Assembly: GCA_934670175.1 (NCBI GenBank)
Contig: CAKUOX010000001.1
Span: forward strand, 1 to 64,000
Source of the DNA: an uncultured Clostridia bacterium
GTDB taxonomy: Bacteria > Bacillota > Clostridia > Christensenellales > Aristaeellaceae
Length of the DNA: 64,000 nt
Reading direction: 5' to 3'
Shown: positions 51,262 through 60,177 of the stretch, one piece after another
Numbering within the stretch: position 1 is the first letter of the stretch
How the letters are laid out: each line of letters starts with the position of its first letter
Notes under the pieces: generated by a model
The model's database searches: none
What the model was told of the DNA's origin: nothing
What the model saw: only the letters and a program-made list of their open reading frames with translations
Position numbers and translations under genes: made by a program

Positions 51262-52953
51262 ATGATGAAGTTTTGGCAGTTAGGCAACACCTCTGTTAGA
51301 AGCGCATTCCGCATTCGTGATGGTCTGGTTGCATTGTCACAGTCATCAATACAGGGCAATATCCGCAATGTTGATGGTGACATTGCTTTCCGTGAACTTT
51401 TAGGCAAATGCGGCGTTGTTTCGTTGGGTTCTGATGCTACAAACAGCGTTGGGCGCAAATGGCGTTCAGCAATGGGTAAACTGGGCTTTATCTATCCAGA
51501 AGTCAAAAGCAGTATGGGCTTTACTCAGGATGAATTGGGCCAGTTGGATATTATCACCGATGCAGGTAGAAATCTAATCAATGCACAGACTGTACCTGCA
51601 ATACAGGAATGCTATCTGCGTTCGATGGTCACTCCCACGACACCAACCGGGACTGGAACGACCTTTTCGCCGCTGTGTTGGGTGTTAGCAATTATGCTGG
51701 AACTTGAAAGGCAGGGAGAAGAACCTTCTATTTCGTTCCCGGAAATGGCAACTATTGTCATTACATCAACACCTGCAGATGGCTTGACGGAGACTGTATT
51801 AAATTTGCTTGCTTTGCGTGTAGCACGTAACGCTGCAGAGCGTAAGCGTGTTTTTGATCGAAAGCTGTATGATGACAAGGCTGCTGAATTTGAATGTGCA
51901 GCTTCTACTTTCAGAGATTATGCCGATATGAATATCCGCTATTTGAAAGCAACAGGGATGGTGCAGGCGAAGGGCAAGGGAATTGTCCTTGTGCCCGAAA
52001 AACGGACGCTGGCGGTACAGCTAACGCGACAGTTGGAAAGCTCAGAACCGCTTTTGAAAATCTACCGGCTACTTTGCGCAGGTTCTCCGTTGCCGACCGA
52101 TAACAAGGACATAGCGAACGAAGTGCTGAACGATCTGCTGGAAAGCGCACTTCACTACGGAATCCGCTATTCTCTTGAAGGGAAACGGCTTGATACACCT
52201 GCACAAATCAATCAGGTACGGTACGAAATTGAAGAACAGATTTCGCACAAGAAAGAAGAACACTACGCACTTCGGCAGGCAGACGAATGGCAGGAAATTG
52301 CTGCGTATATGGATTTGATTGCTTCGCGTAAAGATCGCCTGCGTATTGATGAAGATACCGAGCTGCGCATTCCCCGAGCAGAAGCCCCAGCCTATCTGGA
52401 ATGGAGTTTGTGGAGAGCATTTCTTGCAATCGACAGTCTGGTTAATAAGCCGTATAATGTTCGGCGCTTCAATGTCGATCAGGACTTTATGCCTGTCAGC
52501 ACAGCGCCGGGCAATGGTGCAGACCTGATTGCAGAATTTGATGATAAAGTTATTGTCATTGAAGTAACGTTGTCCGAATCCTCCCGTCAAGAAGCAATGG
52601 AAGGCGAACCAGTACGCCGCCATGTTGCCGATCTTATGCTGCAGCATGACAAACCTGTGTATGGTCTGTTCATTGCCAATCGTGTTGACAGTAATACGGC
52701 GGAAACCTTCAGAATCGGACGCTGGTATACTCGCGACGATGAACGTTTAGATTTGTCCATTGTACCGTTTACCCTGCAACAGTTTTCTCAGTATTTCCGT
52801 GCCATGTTTGAAAGTGGAAATACTGAACCAAAACGCCTGTTTAGTTTGATGATGGAATGTGACATCGAACGAAAAGTCCGTCAGGATTATGGTGCACCGG
52901 AATGGAAATCTGCTATTGCAAACATCGTTCAGCAGAGAATTAGTGCCATGTAA
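51262..52953 (+). CDS. AlwI-like type II restriction endonuclease
   Basis: A 563-residue protein; ATG 51262 has AGGCGG upstream, with GTG 51256 as an alternative. The C-terminal third carries the AlwI-family nuclease pattern: GNGADLIAEFDDKVIVIEVT, then SSRQEAMEGEPVRRHVADLM, with Asp and Glu-x-Thr as a PD-(D/E)xK active site. The N-terminal part should read the DNA. AlwI cleaves beside GGATC. It lies 12 bases after the double methylase, forming a complete restriction-modification cargo at the right end of the element. Confidence 0.85.
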   Translation: MMKFWQLGNTSVRSAFRIRDGLVALSQSSIQGNIRNVDGDIAFRELLGKCGVVSLGSDATNSVGRKWRSAMGKLGFIYPEVKSSMGFTQDELGQLDIITDAGRNLINAQTVPAIQECYLRSMVTPTTPTGTGTTFSPLCWVLAIMLELERQGEEPSISFPEMATIVITSTPADGLTETVLNLLALRVARNAAERKRVFDRKLYDDKAAEFECAASTFRDYADMNIRYLKATGMVQAKGKGIVLVPEKRTLAVQLTRQLESSEPLLKIYRLLCAGSPLPTDNKDIANEVLNDLLESALHYGIRYSLEGKRLDTPAQINQVRYEIEEQISHKKEEHYALRQADEWQEIAAYMDLIASRKDRLRIDEDTELRIPRAEAPAYLEWSLWRAFLAIDSLVNKPYNVRRFNVDQDFMPVSTAPGNGADLIAEFDDKVIVIEVTLSESSRQEAMEGEPVRRHVADLMLQHDKPVYGLFIANRVDSNTAETFRIGRWYTRDDERLDLSIVPFTLQQFSQYFRAMFESGNTEPKRLFSLMMECDIERKVRQDYGAPEWKSAIANIVQQRISAM

Positions 52954-53021
52954 CTACCCTTCAAAATACCCTTTACAGCTTCTGAAACGACTTTACTGTG
53001 TTGTAGAGGATGAAACAAAAT

Positions 53022-53066
53022 GCCATATATTGTGCTATACAAAGATTGCATTGCACAATATATGGC
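53022..53066. repeat. 14-bp perfect inverted repeat near attR
   Basis: GCCATATATTGTGC (53022-53035) and GCACAATATATGGC (53053-53066), loop of 17. It lacks a T-tract. It may be an integrase or excisionase arm site, or a bidirectional stop for the RM genes. Confidence 0.55.
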
Positions 53067-53088
53067 GTAGTTGCTGAATGGCATTGAA

Positions 53089-53111
53089 TTCAAGTCCTGT
53101 TTCCCGCACCA
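53089..53111 (+). repeat. attR: 23-bp direct repeat
   Basis: Identical to attL (38313-38335) base for base; the identity stops exactly at both ends of the 23 bases. The preceding bases do not complete a tRNA. Confidence 0.85.
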
Positions 53112-53141
53112 AGCCTTGAAGCGATGCTTCAAGGCTTTTTG
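53111..53141 (+). terminator. Terminator directly after attR
   Basis: AAGCCTTGAAGC and GCTTCAAGGCTT pair perfectly around GAT, followed by TTTTTG. A typical tRNA-gene terminator that has stayed with the 3' fragment. Confidence 0.9.
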
Positions 53142-53201
53142 ATTGTATAATTGCAGGTTGAGGACGTCGGGCTTCTGCCGGCGGTATGGGTGAAAAGATG
53201 C

Positions 53202-53230
53202 TTGCCGAAAACCGCCATGCGCGCTATAAT
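53202..53230 (+). promoter_or_regulatory. Promoter of YczE-like gene
   Basis: TTGCCG (53202-53207), 17-base spacer, TATAAT (53225-53230). Confidence 0.75.
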
Positions 53231-53277
53231 GGCCGTACAGCGATTCTCAGATACTTACGCAAAAGGGGGATCTTCCC

Positions 53278-53916
53278 ATGAGATTTGATCGTCAGGACAA
53301 GCTCGGGCGGCGCGTGGCGCTGGCGGCGCTGGGCATACTGCTCACGGGCATCAGCATCGGCTTTTTCAAGCGCGCGCGCTTCGGCGTGGATCCGTACCAG
53401 TGCTTTGTGAATGGGCTTGCGAACGTGATCCCCATCCGTTTCGGCACGCTGTATATGCTGGTGAACCTCGTGCAGCTGGCGGTGGTGTTCCTGCTGGACC
53501 GGCGCTACATCGGCATCACCACATTTTTGAACCTGTTTCTGCTGGGCTATGTGGTGGAAGGCGCGGAGGCAGCCATTGCCGCGATCTTTGGCGAGCCGTC
53601 GCTGGCGCTGCGCATCGCGTTTTTGCTGATCGGCGTGATCATCACCTGCCTGTCCGCCGCCATGTATTACACGGCGAACCTGGGCGTTTCCACCTACGAC
53701 GCCATACCGCTGCACATCGCCGACCGCGAGCCGCATCTGCTGGGCAGAGCGCTGCCCTTCCGTGCGGTGCGCGTGGTGGCAGATCTGATCTGCACGGGCA
53801 TCGGCGTGGCGCTGAGCGCGCAGGCGGGTGTCGGCACGGTGATCACCGCGCTGTTCATGGGGCCGCTGATCGCTTTCTTCCGAACGCGCGTGACCGATCC
53901 GTGGCTCAGGAAGTGA
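53278..53916 (+). CDS. YczE/YitT-like membrane protein
   Basis: A 212-residue integral membrane protein with five or so helices; AAGGGGGA upstream. It matches the YczE family by RVALAALGILLTGISIGFF, the GVDPYQCFVNGL loop and NLGVSTYDAIPLHIADR. Function unknown; members often sit beside regulators or transporters. It has its own promoter and is the first chromosomal gene after the element. Confidence 0.87.
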   Translation: MRFDRQDKLGRRVALAALGILLTGISIGFFKRARFGVDPYQCFVNGLANVIPIRFGTLYMLVNLVQLAVVFLLDRRYIGITTFLNLFLLGYVVEGAEAAIAAIFGEPSLALRIAFLLIGVIITCLSAAMYYTANLGVSTYDAIPLHIADREPHLLGRALPFRAVRVVADLICTGIGVALSAQAGVGTVITALFMGPLIAFFRTRVTDPWLRK

Positions 53917-53935
53917 CGCATCGGCGCGTATCAGC

Positions 53936-54409
53936 TTAACCCTTCAGCTCCGGGTTTTCTGCCAGCAGCGCGCGCAGCAGGCCGCGGCAGCCCGCCTCCA
54001 CGTCGCGCCAGGTGGTTTCAAAATCGCCAGTGTACCACGGATCAGCTACGCTGCCGGGGCGATCCGTCCAGTCCATCAGCAGCGATATTTTGCCGTTCGG
54101 GTCGCCGCCGGAAATGGCGCGCATGTTGCGCAGATTCGCCTGATCCATGCCCACCAGATAGTCGTAGGCGTCGTAATCCTGGCGGGTCATCTGGCGCGCG
54201 GCGTGACCGTCGCTGCGAATGCCATGCTCGGCCAGCTTGCGCCGCGCCGGCGGATAGACCGGATTGCCGATCTCCTCGCGGCTCGTTGCTGCGGACGCCG
54301 CCTGGAGCTGCGCCGACAGGTCGGCCTTCTTAATCATGTCCCGCATTACGAATTCCGCCATCGGGCTGCGGCAGATATTGCCGTGACAGACGAATAGAAT
54401 TTTGATCAT
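53936..54409 (-). CDS. Low-molecular-weight protein tyrosine phosphatase
   Basis: A 157-residue cytoplasmic enzyme beginning MIKILFVCHGNICRSPMAEF, in which CHGNICRS is the C(x)5R phosphate-binding loop. The general-acid segment is WTDRPGSVADPWYTGDF with the conserved DPW. The start is the ATG at 54409; an upstream in-frame ATG at 54493 would add 28 residues unlike any family member. It removes phosphate from protein tyrosine, in some bacteria from arginine. A promoter (TTGCCA 54471-54466, TAAAAT 54447-54442) drives it divergently from the LysR gene. Confidence 0.93.
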   Translation of the reverse strand: MIKILFVCHGNICRSPMAEFVMRDMIKKADLSAQLQAASAATSREEIGNPVYPPARRKLAEHGIRSDGHAARQMTRQDYDAYDYLVGMDQANLRNMRAISGGDPNGKISLLMDWTDRPGSVADPWYTGDFETTWRDVEAGCRGLLRALLAENPELKG

Positions 54410-54476
54410 TGCTTCCGTATCCCTTCTCAGATTACAGCTTATTTTATCACATTCCATTTGGGTATGGCAAGAACCT

Positions 54477-54520
54477 GCGCGCCGAATTGCCATTTACTTG
54501 CGCGCTGTGTTATAATTCTG
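54477..54520 (+). promoter_or_regulatory. Repeated promoter module, copy 1 (LysR gene)
   Basis: GCGCGCCGAATTGCCA, 18-base spacer, TATAATTCTG: TTGCCA 54487-54492, TATAAT 54511-54516. One of three nearly identical modules in this window (also 57031 and 60178). Confidence 0.75.
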
Positions 54521-54568
54521 TTGAATTGCATTGGGATGGCATGACCGCTTTATCACAGGAGGATTCTT

Positions 54569-55447
54569 ATGCTTAAACGGCTCAGATATTTTCAGTCCGT
54601 CGTTCGGCTGAACAGCTTTTCTGAAGCGGCGGCGGAAAATTTCATATCGCAGTCCGCGATTTCCCAGCAGGTGCAGGTGCTGGAGTGCGAGCTGGGATTT
54701 AAGCTGCTGGAACGCAAAAACCGCAGCTTCACGCTGACGCCCGCAGGAGCGTATTTCTACCAGAAAAGCCTGATCCTGACGGCGGACTATGAACGCCTTT
54801 GCGGCGAGGCGGCAAAGATTGCCAAGGGCGATCAGGCCTCCTTGAGGATCGGCTATCTGCGCTGCTATACCGGCGCGGAGCTTCACAGAGCTCTGGAGCT
54901 GTTTTCGGAAAAGCATCCGGATGTGGAGGTGTCCGTTGTCTACGGCGATCACGAGGAGCTGTACGGCCTGCTGCGCAGCGGAGAGGCCGACCTCGTGTTC
55001 AACGATCAGCGGCGGGCGTTCTCCGATGAATATATCAACCTCATTCTGGCTGCATGCAGCAGCTATATCGAGGTGTCCGCCCACAGCCCGCTGGCGCAAA
55101 TGGCGAACATTTCACCGCAGGAGCTGAAGAGCTTTCCCTGCATTCTGATCGCCTCCGAAGCCCAGCGGGAGACGGAGCAGGAATACTACCGCGATGTGGT
55201 CGGCTTTTCTGGCGGGTTTCTGTATGCGCAGAATCTGGAGGAAGCGCGGCTGATGGTAATCGGGCGCAAGGGCTTCCTTCCCGTGGAGGGCTCCGGACAG
55301 GCGGCGCCGGCAAGCGCTTTAATCTGCCGCATTCCGCTTGTTCGAGGTGATGAACCAATCCTGCGCAATTATTGCGCATTCTGGAAAAAGACGAACGCCA
55401 ACGCCTACGCCGCCGAATTCGCGGAATTGCTGAAGGCGCAGTTTTGA
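54569..55447 (+). CDS. LysR-family transcriptional regulator
   Basis: A 292-residue regulator; AGGAGG precedes ATG 54569. The N-terminal winged HTH reads LRYFQSVVRLNSFSEAAAEN, FISQSAISQQVQVLECELGF, KLLERKNRSFTLTPAG. The effector domain (about 90-290) has the two-lobed LysR fold (SLRIGYLRCYTGAELHRAL). LysR proteins often control a divergent or neighbouring gene: candidates are the phosphatase or the flavodoxin-SDR pair. It ends in a strong terminator at 55467-55501. Confidence 0.93.
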   Translation: MLKRLRYFQSVVRLNSFSEAAAENFISQSAISQQVQVLECELGFKLLERKNRSFTLTPAGAYFYQKSLILTADYERLCGEAAKIAKGDQASLRIGYLRCYTGAELHRALELFSEKHPDVEVSVVYGDHEELYGLLRSGEADLVFNDQRRAFSDEYINLILAACSSYIEVSAHSPLAQMANISPQELKSFPCILIASEAQRETEQEYYRDVVGFSGGFLYAQNLEEARLMVIGRKGFLPVEGSGQAAPASALICRIPLVRGDEPILRNYCAFWKKTNANAYAAEFAELLKAQF

Positions 55448-55466
55448 ATAGAGGTTCAATGCCTGA

Positions 55467-55501
55467 ACGCCGTCTCGTTTTCGACTGAGACGGCGTTTTT
55501 T
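55467..55501 (+). terminator. Terminator of LysR gene
   Basis: ACGCCGTCTC (55467-55476) pairs with GAGACGGCGT (55487-55496), followed by TTTTT. Confidence 0.92.
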
Positions 55502-55587
55502 GAAGTGCAAGGATCGGCGAAACTGAATTCCTGCGGGCTTACAGGCTTCGTATCAGTTTTACTTATCTAAAAGTCGCAAAAGCAAAA

Positions 55588-55616
55588 TTGATTCCGGTCG
55601 TTGGGACGGTTATAAT
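55588..55616 (+). promoter_or_regulatory. Promoter of flavodoxin-SDR unit
   Basis: TTGATT (55588-55593), 17-base spacer, TATAAT (55611-55616). Confidence 0.75.
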
Positions 55617-55644
55617 AGGTCTGTGAAAGCGAGGCATATATGAC

Positions 55645-56160
55645 ATGGCAATCCTGATCGCATTTTATTCCCGTGCAGGAGAGAACTACTTTGGCGGCGC
55701 ATACCGCTGCGTCGCCGTCGACAACACGGAAAAGGCGGCGAAAATGCTTGCCGACCTGACCGGCGGCGCGCTTTATAAGATCGAGCAGGCGCACCCTTAT
55801 TCTGAGGACTACCGAACCTGCATTGCCGAGGCCAAGGCTGATCTGAAGAAAAAAGCGCGTCCGGAGGTGCTGGATCTTCCCAATGATCTGGACGGCTACG
55901 ACGAGATATATCTGGGCTATCCAAACTACTGGGGAACGATGCCCATGGCGGTCTATACCTTCTTTGAAAATTACGACCTTACCGGGAAAACCATTCACCC
56001 CTTCTGTACCCACGAGGGCAGCGGTCTTTCCAATACCATACGGGACATTCAAAAAGCCGCGCCGGGTGCGAGCGTCGCAAAGGGACTTGCCATTTGCGGC
56101 AGCAGCGTGGACAGTGCGAGAGCGGCAATTCAAAAATGGGTCAAGGAGACGGAAAAATGA
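55645..56160 (+). CDS. Flavodoxin
   Basis: A 171-residue flavodoxin-like protein: AILIAFYSRAGENYFGG holds the FMN phosphate loop, YDEIYLGYPNYWGTMPMAVYTF the isoalloxazine contact, and FCTHEGSGLSNT the third FMN loop. It carries electrons on FMN, or serves as an FMN-dependent quinone or azo reductase. Its stop overlaps the SDR start (ATGA), so the two act together; the LysR gene upstream may control them. Confidence 0.9.
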   Translation: MAILIAFYSRAGENYFGGAYRCVAVDNTEKAAKMLADLTGGALYKIEQAHPYSEDYRTCIAEAKADLKKKARPEVLDLPNDLDGYDEIYLGYPNYWGTMPMAVYTFFENYDLTGKTIHPFCTHEGSGLSNTIRDIQKAAPGASVAKGLAICGSSVDSARAAIQKWVKETEK

Positions 56161-56993
56161 AAAAGGTAATGCTTTTGGCAGGCGCTGGGCAGATCGGCAT
56201 GGCGATCGCCCGCCGCATGGGCGCCGGTATGAAGATCATCGTCGGCGATAAGAGGCTTGAAAACGCGCAGGCTGTTGCCAGAGCGATGAATGAAGCGGGT
56301 TTTGATGCGGTTCCCGTGGAAATGGATCTGTCCAGCCGCAGCTCCATTCGCGCAATGATCGCCGAGGGACAGAAATGCGGCGAGATCAGGATGCTGGTGA
56401 ACGCCGCGGGCGTGTCTCCCAGCCAGGCATCCATCGAGACCATTTTAAAGGTCGATCTCTATGGCACCGCAGTGCTGCTGGAGGAGGTGGGCAAGGTCAT
56501 TACGGAGGGCGGCGTAGGCGTTACCATTTCCAGTCAGTCTGGCTGGCGTATGCCCGCGCTGACTGCTGAGCAGGACGCGCTGCTGGCGACCACACCTGCG
56601 GAGGAGCTGCTGAAGCTGGACTTCCTTCAGCCGGGAAGCATCCGCGACACCCTTCACGCCTACCAGCTTGCAAAGCGCTGCAACGAAAAACGTGTCATGG
56701 CGCAGGCAGTGGAATGGGGCAGGCGCGGCGCGCGGCTCAACGATATTGCCCCCGGCATCATCGTGACCCCGCTGGCACTGGACGAATTCAACGGCCCGCG
56801 CGGCGATTTCTACAAGAACATGTTTGCCAGATGCCCGGCGGGGCGCCCCGGTACGGCGGATGAGGTCGCAAATGTGGCGGAGCTGCTGATGAGCGACAGG
56901 GGTGCGTTTATTACGGGTTCCACCTTCCTTATCGACGGCGGCGCGACGGCCAGCTATTTCTATGGCCCGCTCAAGCCGGAGGCAAAGGCTTGA
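56157..56993 (+). CDS. Short-chain dehydrogenase/reductase
   Basis: A 278-residue NAD(P)-dependent enzyme. The ATG at 56157 overlaps the flavodoxin stop and has AAGGAG upstream. GAGQIGMAIARRM is the cofactor loop (GxGxIG variant), MDLSSRSS the adenine contact, LVNAAGVSPSQ the NAAG motif, YQLAK the catalytic Tyr-Lys, and the end GAFITGSTFLIDGGAT is typical. The Ser of the active site is likely in SSQSGW. The stretch between that Ser and the Tyr is longer than usual. Substrate unknown. Confidence 0.92.
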   Translation: MKKVMLLAGAGQIGMAIARRMGAGMKIIVGDKRLENAQAVARAMNEAGFDAVPVEMDLSSRSSIRAMIAEGQKCGEIRMLVNAAGVSPSQASIETILKVDLYGTAVLLEEVGKVITEGGVGVTISSQSGWRMPALTAEQDALLATTPAEELLKLDFLQPGSIRDTLHAYQLAKRCNEKRVMAQAVEWGRRGARLNDIAPGIIVTPLALDEFNGPRGDFYKNMFARCPAGRPGTADEVANVAELLMSDRGAFITGSTFLIDGGATASYFYGPLKPEAKA

Positions 56994-57030
56994 TGTAAGA
57001 ACAGATCACGCACCTGATGCCAGTATAATA

Positions 57031-57075
57031 ACACAGCGCGCCGAATTGCCATTTGCCGGCGCGCTGTGTTATAAT
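57031..57075 (+). promoter_or_regulatory. Repeated promoter module, copy 2 (UvrA-like gene)
   Basis: TTGCCA 57046-57051, 18-base spacer, TATAAT 57070-57075. A perfect 12-base inverted repeat (ACACAGCGCGCC 57031-57042, GGCGCGCTGTGT 57058-57069) encloses the -35 and ends at the -10. Confidence 0.78.
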
Positions 57076-57111
57076 TCTGCTGAAAACAGAATGATACGAG
57101 GACAAGAGATC

Positions 57112-59588
57112 ATGATCGACAAAATGCTGGTTCGCGGGGCGAAGGTTCACAACCTGAAAAACATAGATGTAGATATTCCGCTGGGGAGGATCGTGGGCAT
57201 TGCGGGCGTGTCCGGCTCCGGCAAATCGTCCCTTGCGTTGGGCGTGCTGTACGCGGAGGGTTCCCGCCGTTATCTGGAAGCGCTCTCCACCTACACGCGC
57301 CGCCGCATGACGCAGGCGTCGAAGGCCAGCGTAGACGAGGTATTGTATGTTCCTGCGGCGCTGGCGCTGCATCAGCGTCCCGGCGTGCCCGGCATTCGCA
57401 GCACCTTTGGCACGGGAACGGAGCTGCTCAACAGTCTGCGGCTGATGTATTCCCGCCTTGCAAGCCACCGCTGCCCCAATGGGCATTATCTGCAGCCGTC
57501 CCTGCTGGTCGCCGCCGGCAAGGAGCTGGTTTGTCCGGTGTGCGGCGCGCATTTTTACGCGCCGTCCGCCGAGGAGCTCGCGTTTAATTCTCAGGGCGCA
57601 TGCAAGCGGTGCGGCGGCACGGGCATTGTCCGCACGGTCGATCTCGATACGCTGGTACCGGACGATTCGCTGACCATCGACGGCGGCGCGGTCGCCCCGT
57701 GGAAAAGCCTGATGTGGTCGCTGATGACGGATATTTGCCGGGAAATGGGCGTGCGGACGGATGTGCCGTTCCGCGATCTGACAGCGCGGGAAAAGGACAT
57801 CGTGTTCCATGGCCCTGCGGAGAAGAAGCACATCTTTTACCACAACAAAAACGCCAATCAGGCGGGCGAGCTGGATTTCACCTATTTCAATGCCGTCTAC
57901 ACCGTGGAAAACGCCCTTGCCAAGGTCAAGGACGAGAAGGGCATGAAGCGGGTGGAGAAATTCCTGAAGGAGGATATTTGTCCGGAATGCGATGGTACGC
58001 GCCTTTCCGCCGCCGCCCGTGCGCCGAGGCTGCGGGGCATTTCGCTGGATGCGGCCTGCCGAATGACGCTTTCCGAGCTGGTCGATTGGGTTCGAGGAGT
58101 GCCGGAAAGCCTGCCGGAGGAAATGCGCCCAATGGCAGAGCGCATCTGCGAGGCATTTGATGGCGCCGCCAAACGGCTGATGGATCTGGGGCTGGGCTAT
58201 CTGACGCTGGATCGTTCGGCGTCCACGCTTTCCACAGGCGAACGCCAGCGGATGCAGCTGGCGCGCGCCGTCCGAAACCGCACCACCGGCGTCCTCTATG
58301 TGCTGGACGAGCCCTCCATCGGCCTGCATCCATCCAATATCGTGGGGTTGACCGGCGTGATGCGCGATCTGGTGGCGATGGCAATTCCGTGATCCTGGTG
58401 GATCACGACACGCAGATATTGAAGGAAGCGGATTGGATCGTGGAAATGGGGCCGGAGGCGGGCGCGAACGGCGGCCATGTGATCGCGCAGGGAGATATTC
58501 CAACCATTGAAGCCGCGCCCGCTTCGCAGATCGGGCCGTTCCTTGCCGGAAGGACCGAAACAAAAATGAGGTGCTGTGCCGCGAAGGACGAGCTGTTCGC
58601 AGGCGGTGCTATCCGCATGTCTACCTCGCGAATCCATACCGTCAAGCCCCTGAAGGTGGAAATTCCCAGGGGACGGCTCACCGTGGTTACCGGCGTATCC
58701 GGCTCCGGCAAGACCACCATGGTGCTTGAAAGCCTGATACCGGCGCTGGAGGCGAGCATCAGCGGATCCACGCTGCCGGAGCATATCCGCAGCATTGAAG
58801 CCGAGGGCATCGCGCACGTCAAGCTCATCGACGCCACGCCCATCGGCGTCAACGTTCGCTCCACAGTCGCCACCTATGCGGGCGTGCACGATGAGCTGCG
58901 CAAGCTCTACGCCAGGTCGGCCGCTGCAAAGGAGCGCGGCTATAAGGCCGGCGACTTTTCATATAACACGGGCGCCCTGCGCTGCTCCGGCTGCGACGGC
59001 ACGGGCGTGGTCAGCCTGGATGTGCAGTTTCTGCCGGATGTGAATATCCCGTGCCCGGACTGTCGGGGTTCGCGCTATGCCCGCGCCGCCTACGATGTGA
59101 AGGTGACGAACAGGGCAGGGCAGTGCGCGTCCCTGCCGGAGCTGATGGATATGGACGTAAACTCTGCGGTCGGCTTCTGCAGGGATATGAAGACCGTCAG
59201 CCAGAGACTGAGCGTTCTCAGGCAGCTTGGCCTTGGCTATCTGACGCTCGGCGAGGAAACGCCGAGCCTGTCCGGCGGCGAGGCGCAGCGCCTGAAGCTG
59301 GCAAGTGAGATCGGAAGGGTGCAGACGGATTCCGTTTTCGTGTTTGACGAGCCGTCGATCGGATTGCACCCGCTGGATGTTCAGGTGCTGCTCGGCGTTT
59401 TCCAGGCGCTTTTGGACAACGGCGCGACGGTCATCGTGATCGAGCACGATCTGGACGTCATCCGCAATGCGGATTATGTCATCGATATGGGCCCCGGCGG
59501 CGGCGAAGCGGGCGGGCGAATCGTGGCCAGCGGAACGCCGCAGGAGATCAAAATGAACAGGGGCAGCATTACCGGTCAGTTCCTTTGA
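57112..59588 (+). pseudogene. UvrA-like ABC protein split by a one-base frameshift
   Basis: Together the two parts form one UvrA-like protein of about 825 residues, shorter than true UvrA (about 940) and like the drug-resistance/UvrA2 paralogues. Part 1 (57112-58392): Walker A GVSGSGKSSLALG, zinc motif CPVCGAHF plus CKRCGGTG, signature STGERQRMQLARA, Walker B YVLDEPSIGLHP. Part 2 (from 58389): HDTQILKEADWIVEMGPEAG, Walker A GVSGSGKTTMVLE, zinc motif CSGCDGTG, signature LSGGEAQRLKLA, Walker B FVFDEPSIGLHP. Near 58373-58383 the sequence GTGGCGATGGCAATTCC should read GTGGCGGATGGCAATTCC to keep DLVADGNSVILVDHD in frame, so one G is missing. A true mutation or a sequencing error. Confidence 0.88.
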
Positions 59589-59611
59589 GGTATCGGGAAT
59601 CGCCGGTGCGC

Positions 59612-60061
59612 TTACATTCGCGGGCGCCGCCTTACAGTCAGCGCCTGTTGGACACGCGCTTCAAACCTGTCGGATACAAATGCCAGGTCTTTGATAAAGA
59701 TCTTTTCGTGGGCGACGCATAGGATACGCGAATCGCGATCCTTCTTCAGGTCGGTAATATCGGAGAAATGATACAGCTTCTTTCGGCCGAAGGACGTCGT
59801 GAATTCGAAGGTATCGTCCGACAGCATGCGGATCACTCGATTGTTCCAGGAGAATACCCCATATACGAAAAAACAGACAAACGGTACGCTGAGAAGCAGC
59901 AGAACGGCATTTTTTACGATGGCGTATACCGTGAACGCTGTGCTGCTGAACAGCAGGATGAGATCGAGTATAAGGAAAGCGCTTGACAGGCACATATCCG
60001 CCCAGGGCTTGTCCGTATAGATGAGGCTTTTGAGCGTGCGTTCCTTAAACGACAGTTTCAT
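59612..60061 (-). CDS. Small membrane protein with PH-like domain
   Basis: A 149-residue protein starting at ATG 60061 (MKLSFKERTLKSLIYTDK), with GGAGGAG upstream; an earlier ATG lies inside that site. Two hydrophobic helices (about 25-70: SSAFLILDLILLFSSTAFTV and AVLLLLSVPFVCFFVYG) precede a beta-rich tail with MLSDDTFEFTTSFGRKKLYHFSDIT, which fits a bacterial PH-like domain. Function unknown. It is convergent with the UvrA-like gene. Confidence 0.75.
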   Translation of the reverse strand: MKLSFKERTLKSLIYTDKPWADMCLSSAFLILDLILLFSSTAFTVYAIVKNAVLLLLSVPFVCFFVYGVFSWNNRVIRMLSDDTFEFTTSFGRKKLYHFSDITDLKKDRDSRILCVAHEKIFIKDLAFVSDRFEARVQQALTVRRRPRM

Positions 60062-60177
60062 AGAAATCTCCTCCATCGGGATGTGTGCTGCATATTACCT
60101 TTCTGCCAATGATTGATTCGTGCAGTGCGGGCGTTTTTCCTTTTCACTTGTGCAATTTTACATGCTCTGCCAGAAAT

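Larger units (their letters stand above)
38313..53111. mobile_element. Integrated satellite-type element with capsid genes and RM cargo
   Basis: Bounded by a 23-base perfect direct repeat (38313-38335 and 53089-53111). It contains an integrase reading outward at the left end, a divergent AlpA-like regulator, primase and SF3 helicase, a candidate origin, then portal, protease-capsid, connector, HNH, two small proteins, large terminase and head-tail adaptor, and an AlwI-like restriction-modification pair. No tail, tape-measure, holin or lysin gene is present. This matches the layout of capsid-forming phage-inducible chromosomal islands, which build their own heads and borrow tails from a helper phage; the assignment to that group is inference. 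Confidence 0.8.

Noticed and set aside
38313..53111. Reading the element as a complete prophage
   Set aside because: No tail, tape-measure, holin, lysin or lysogeny repressor of phage type; the adaptor gene is followed directly by restriction-modification genes.
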